A program made the translations under genes and the position numbers. From the NCBI GenBank assembly GCA_965249965.1, contig OZ252262.1, positions 744,001 through 808,000 on the forward strand: 64,000 nucleotides of DNA, read 5' to 3'. Within the stretch, counting starts at the first letter, position 1. Every line of letters starts with the position of its first letter. A model generated the notes under the pieces. It made no database searches and was not told where the DNA came from. It was given only the letters and a program-made list of their open reading frames with translations. The stretch comes from HXMU1420-13 sp965249965 (GTDB lineage: Bacteria; Bacteroidota; Rhodothermia; Balneolales; Balneolaceae). This document shows, in pieces, positions 61,452-64,000 of this stretch.

Positions 61452-62728
61452 TCAGTCCATTTTTTAAAAATTAAACAGCTATTACTGTCGCCAAACGCTA
61501 GGTTTGCTTTGATCACATAGGTCATTTCTCGTTCAATTAACCGATCAGTAACCGCCTCTCTGCCGATCAATGATACAATTTCTGGGTGTAAAGATTCAAT
61601 ATTTATATTCGGATGAATAAACTGATGGTGTAATTGTAGCATAGTTGAAACCATCTCTATTGAGCCAGATGCCCCCAAGCAATGTCCTGTCATTGATTTT
61701 AATGTATTTATAATCGGAAAATTTTTCTTTGTTCTATCAAGTGCCTTCTTCCAAGTCGCAATTTCCCTCGGGTCACCAATCGTCGAAGTAAGGTGCCCAC
61801 AAATCAAATCAATATCTTCTCCTCCTATCTTTGCCTCATCTAACGCTCGCCTGATAGCAATCTCAGTTGCTACCGGGTTTGCAGCTGTTATTGACCCACC
61901 GTTTCTCAATCCACCATTTGTAAGTTGACCTGCAACAATTTCACCGTATATCGTTGCACCTCTTGCTAAGGCAGTTTCTAGATCTTCAAGTACATAAGCA
62001 CCTGAACCGGCTGCCGGAACCAAGCCTGCTGCGTCAGCTGCCATTGGTCGAGAGCCTCGTTCAGGCTGATCATTGAATTTTGTACACAGAATTCGCATCC
62101 CATCAAAAGCACCCCAAATAATCCAGCCTTCGCTTTCAGTACTACCGCACAACATTCTTTTTGCTTTACCTGATTTGATGCGCTCGTATCCCAGAATCGC
62201 TGCTTCCGTTCCTGTAGAACACGCATTTGAATTGGATGCAACAATATTTCCACAACCTATAATCTTATTGAGATAAGTCATCGCACCACTATTCATAGTT
62301 TGTTCAACCATTCTTGAACCAATTTTACGAGGTCCAAATTCGTATCCCTGATTTATTCGATCCCTAACAAATTCACCCATTGCAAGTGCGCCAACACCGA
62401 AAATCATTCCGGTATCCCAATCAGGATCAGAGTCAGCTGGCACAAACTCAAGCCCAGCATCTCTCCACGCTTCGGCACCAGCAACACAGGCATGTTTCAT
62501 TGCTAGATTTTCCAGTTTTGAATACAAGGCCTTTGGAAGAAGTTCTGTTATTAAGGATTCGTCGTATTCCGGTCTTCCAGAAATTTGGCAATACATCTTC
62601 CGTTCATGCAAAATCTCATCGAAAGTAATACCTGATTTTCCCTCTCGTATAGCTTTCTCAAACTCCTCAAGTCCTGTACCATTTGGTGATACAACGCCCA
62701 GCCCGGTTATTACTACTCGTTTACTCAA
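61448..62728 (-). CDS. Beta-ketoacyl-ACP synthase (FabF-like, cluster-specific)
   Basis: The 426-residue ketosynthase has C170 in NSNACSTGTEAAILG, H312 in CGHLTSTIGDPREIATW and H349 in KSMTGHCLGASGSIEMV, the complete C-H-H triad. The HLTST block departs from the common HGTST and the NIGxxxxS gate differs, so it is a branch of the FabF/KS family seen in lipid and pigment clusters. It condenses malonyl-ACP with acyl-ACP. Overlaps the ACP and the dehydratase by 4 bases each. Confidence 0.93.
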   Translation of the reverse strand: MSKRVVITGLGVVSPNGTGLEEFEKAIREGKSGITFDEILHERKMYCQISGRPEYDESLITELLPKALYSKLENLAMKHACVAGAEAWRDAGLEFVPADSDPDWDTGMIFGVGALAMGEFVRDRINQGYEFGPRKIGSRMVEQTMNSGAMTYLNKIIGCGNIVASNSNACSTGTEAAILGYERIKSGKAKRMLCGSTESEGWIIWGAFDGMRILCTKFNDQPERGSRPMAADAAGLVPAAGSGAYVLEDLETALARGATIYGEIVAGQLTNGGLRNGGSITAANPVATEIAIRRALDEAKIGGEDIDLICGHLTSTIGDPREIATWKKALDRTKKNFPIINTLKSMTGHCLGASGSIEMVSTMLQLHHQFIHPNINIESLHPEIVSLIGREAVTDRLIEREMTYVIKANLAFGDSNSCLIFKKWTE

Positions 62729-63195
62729 ATCTTAAAATCTTTATTTGTTAAAATTACGCCGCTCAATGACCCTGATGCACATAGCTTCTCATCACTGTTA
62801 AAGAGCTTAACTTTAGCCTTTAGACGGTTCATTCTGAAAAAAACTTTTTCTGCTTCTACAATGATCTTCGTCTCGGGATAAACCACATTCACGAACTTCA
62901 CTTCAGAATTCGTAAAGATCGGTTTAAAATCCAGTTTTTTCATTTCAGAAGACTCTTTCGCCATATTCATGATTCCCAGAGGAATTAAGCCAATTTGTGC
63001 CATTGCTTCCACTAATATAACACTCGGTGTGATAGGAATATCGGGAAAATGACCTTTATAAAAGTATTCGTCTTTCTTAAAAAAGTAGCTTCCTTTTGAT
63101 TTTTCTTCATCCGCGTATTCAATTTCATCAACAAACCGAAATGGTTCTTTTTGAGGAATTAAATCAAGCAAAGAAGAAGGGTTCAAACGATCCAT
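62725..63195 (-). CDS. FabZ-like 3-hydroxyacyl-ACP dehydratase
   Basis: The 156-residue hot-dog protein has YKGHFPDIPITPSVILVEAMAQIG with H49 and E63 as the catalytic pair of the FabZ/FabA type. PLGIMNMAKESSEMKKLDFKPIFTNSEVKFVNVVYPETKIIVEAEKVFFRMNRLKAKVKLF forms the second half. It would dehydrate 3-hydroxyacyl-ACP in the acyl-chain cycle run by the adjacent ketosynthase. Ends 4 bases into the ketosynthase gene. Confidence 0.9.
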   Translation of the reverse strand: MDRLNPSSLLDLIPQKEPFRFVDEIEYADEEKSKGSYFFKKDEYFYKGHFPDIPITPSVILVEAMAQIGLIPLGIMNMAKESSEMKKLDFKPIFTNSEVKFVNVVYPETKIIVEAEKVFFRMNRLKAKVKLFNSDEKLCASGSLSGVILTNKDFKI

Positions 63196-64000
63196 TTATC
63201 TTGCTCCTTCACTATTTTTTAGCTGTTTGATGTAACATCTGCGCCTTTTCAATTTATCGTTATCATCAAATGAACTACCAAAAATTGACCCCCAATTTCC
63301 AAGTAGTTTACTGTGCTCTTCCAGTGCAGGATTAAATCGTAGAGTAGTTACTCCTTCTTTAATGAATTTCTCGGAAATATCCAGAAAAACCATCGCAGTA
63401 GCACCTTTCTCCTGATATTCGGGCAAAGCCCCAATTAAATAAAGATCCATATCTTTCACAGTTTTTATGGCCCATAAAACATGGATGAACCCAAATGGAA
63501 ATAACTTACCATTTGCTTTCTGAAATGCTTTTGAAAGAGAGGGCATGGTAATGGCAAATGCTACTATGTCGCCTTTTTCATTTTTCACTCCGGATAAATA
63601 CTTAAGAGAAAGAAACGTAAAGAATTTTTTCTTTAACCTGATCCCCTCTTTCTTAGTTAATTCATAGTATCCATAAAGTACTTTATAGCTTTCATTTACA
63701 GCATGAAAAAACTTGTCGAAAAGATTAAGCAGGTCTTTTTTCTTTTTCAGCTCTATAAGCTCTAGCCCGTACCGTTTCGAAACATATCCCGAAATTTTAA
63801 TCAGCCTTTCGGGAATCTCATATTCTTTTTCAAAAGGATACTGAAACTCCAGCCAGTCTACCGCCTTGGTGTAACCTAACTTTTCAAGATGGTTCTTGTA
63901 ATATGGATAATTATAGATGGTGGCGATAGTAGCAATGGAGTCGAAACCTTCTACCAGCATCCCTTCAAAATCAAAGTCGTTAAACCCCATAGGGCCATGA
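63196..64000 (-). CDS. Acetyltransferase-like protein (C-terminal part, N-terminus outside window)
   Basis: The frame is open through the window end: in-frame codons before the ATG at 63990 read HGP, joining GPMGFNDFDFEGMLVEGFDSIATIATIYNYPYYKNHLEKLG, which looks like the middle of a longer protein. The last 265 residues include a GNAT-like region (LYLIGALPEYQEKGATAMVFLDISEKFIKEGVTTLRFNPALEEHSKLLGNWG). The residues LIGALPEYQEKGA fit an acyl-CoA loop. It is followed directly by the dehydratase gene. Role in the operon, perhaps as an acyltransferase in sphingolipid-like or other lipid synthesis, is inference. Confidence 0.75.
   Translation of the reverse strand, partial: HGPMGFNDFDFEGMLVEGFDSIATIATIYNYPYYKNHLEKLGYTKAVDWLEFQYPFEKEYEIPERLIKISGYVSKRYGLELIELKKKKDLLNLFDKFFHAVNESYKVLYGYYELTKKEGIRLKKKFFTFLSLKYLSGVKNEKGDIVAFAITMPSLSKAFQKANGKLFPFGFIHVLWAIKTVKDMDLYLIGALPEYQEKGATAMVFLDISEKFIKEGVTTLRFNPALEEHSKLLGNWGSIFGSSFDDNDKLKRRRCYIKQLKNSEGAR

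Overview
The window reads as chromosomal DNA of a marine or saline heterotrophic bacterium of the Bacteroidota/Rhodothermota-Balneolota type, most likely a Balneolaceae-like organism. That placement is inference from gene content: an ExbB/ExbD/TonB-type operon with HU-CCDC81-like and SPOR proteins, sortilin-like YVTN/BNR proteins, CHAT-TPR proteins, Bacteroidota-style MltC-like, FtsY and PgsA-like genes, A+T-rich leaders and few strong Shine-Dalgarno sites. I saw no rRNA, tRNA, CRISPR array or transposase.

Layout. 1-8 kb: the end of a LolC/E-like permease, a membrane-fused Mur ligase, a sugar nucleotidyltransferase, a murein transglycosylase, an SDR, a universal stress protein, the CCA-adding enzyme and ispE. 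8-12.2 kb: glycogen phosphorylase behind a LacI-type palindrome, an MscS channel and an orphan 128-residue protein. 12.2-15.4 kb: a secreted sortilin-like propeller protein. 15.6-17.7 kb: an A+T-rich type II restriction-modification pair, a C5-methyltransferase with an NgoFVII/PLD-type nuclease. 17.7-23.3 kb: a six-gene operon for an outer-membrane barrel, HU, HU-TM-SPOR, ExbB, ExbD and TonB-like proteins. 23.4-29.1 kb: GH5 lipoprotein, metK, ruvB and ppk1. 29.1-36.1 kb: an ECF-like sigma factor with a membrane TPR/anti-sigma-like partner, scpA, an M28 peptidase lipoprotein, a large TPR-CHAT protease and, divergent from it, a 32-codon gene for an Asp4-Pro8-Gly2 peptide. 36.1-43 kb: ftsY, a CDP-alcohol phosphatidyltransferase, a NUDIX hydrolase, a small HTH protein and a 1240-residue phosphoesterase/barrel fusion. 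43-56.6 kb: a class III cyclase-TPR protein coupled to a MarR regulator, hpd, small accessory genes, then an operon of hmgA, fahA, a flavin reductase and acetoacetyl-CoA synthetase. 56.7-60 kb: a Pycsar-effector-like membrane protein, a thioredoxin-like protein, purU and a PQQ-type sugar dehydrogenase. 60-64 kb: an operon of a GT2 glycosyltransferase, ACP, ketosynthase, FabZ-like dehydratase and an acetyltransferase-like gene that runs off the end.

How genes work together. hpd, hmgA, fahA and acetoacetyl-CoA synthetase form a tyrosine/homogentisate route to fumarate and acetoacetyl-CoA. The hpd and hmgA upstream regions share a palindrome (core GTTGCTATARCAAC), and a MarR gene lies next to hpd, so one local regulon is likely. 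The strongest candidate for something undescribed is the TPR-CHAT protease gene divergent from a tiny proline-rich peptide gene that has its own ribosome-binding site and terminator. Others are a Pycsar-effector-like gene without an adjacent cyclase, a class III cyclase with altered base-selecting residues, and the phosphoesterase/DWDRH/barrel fusion.
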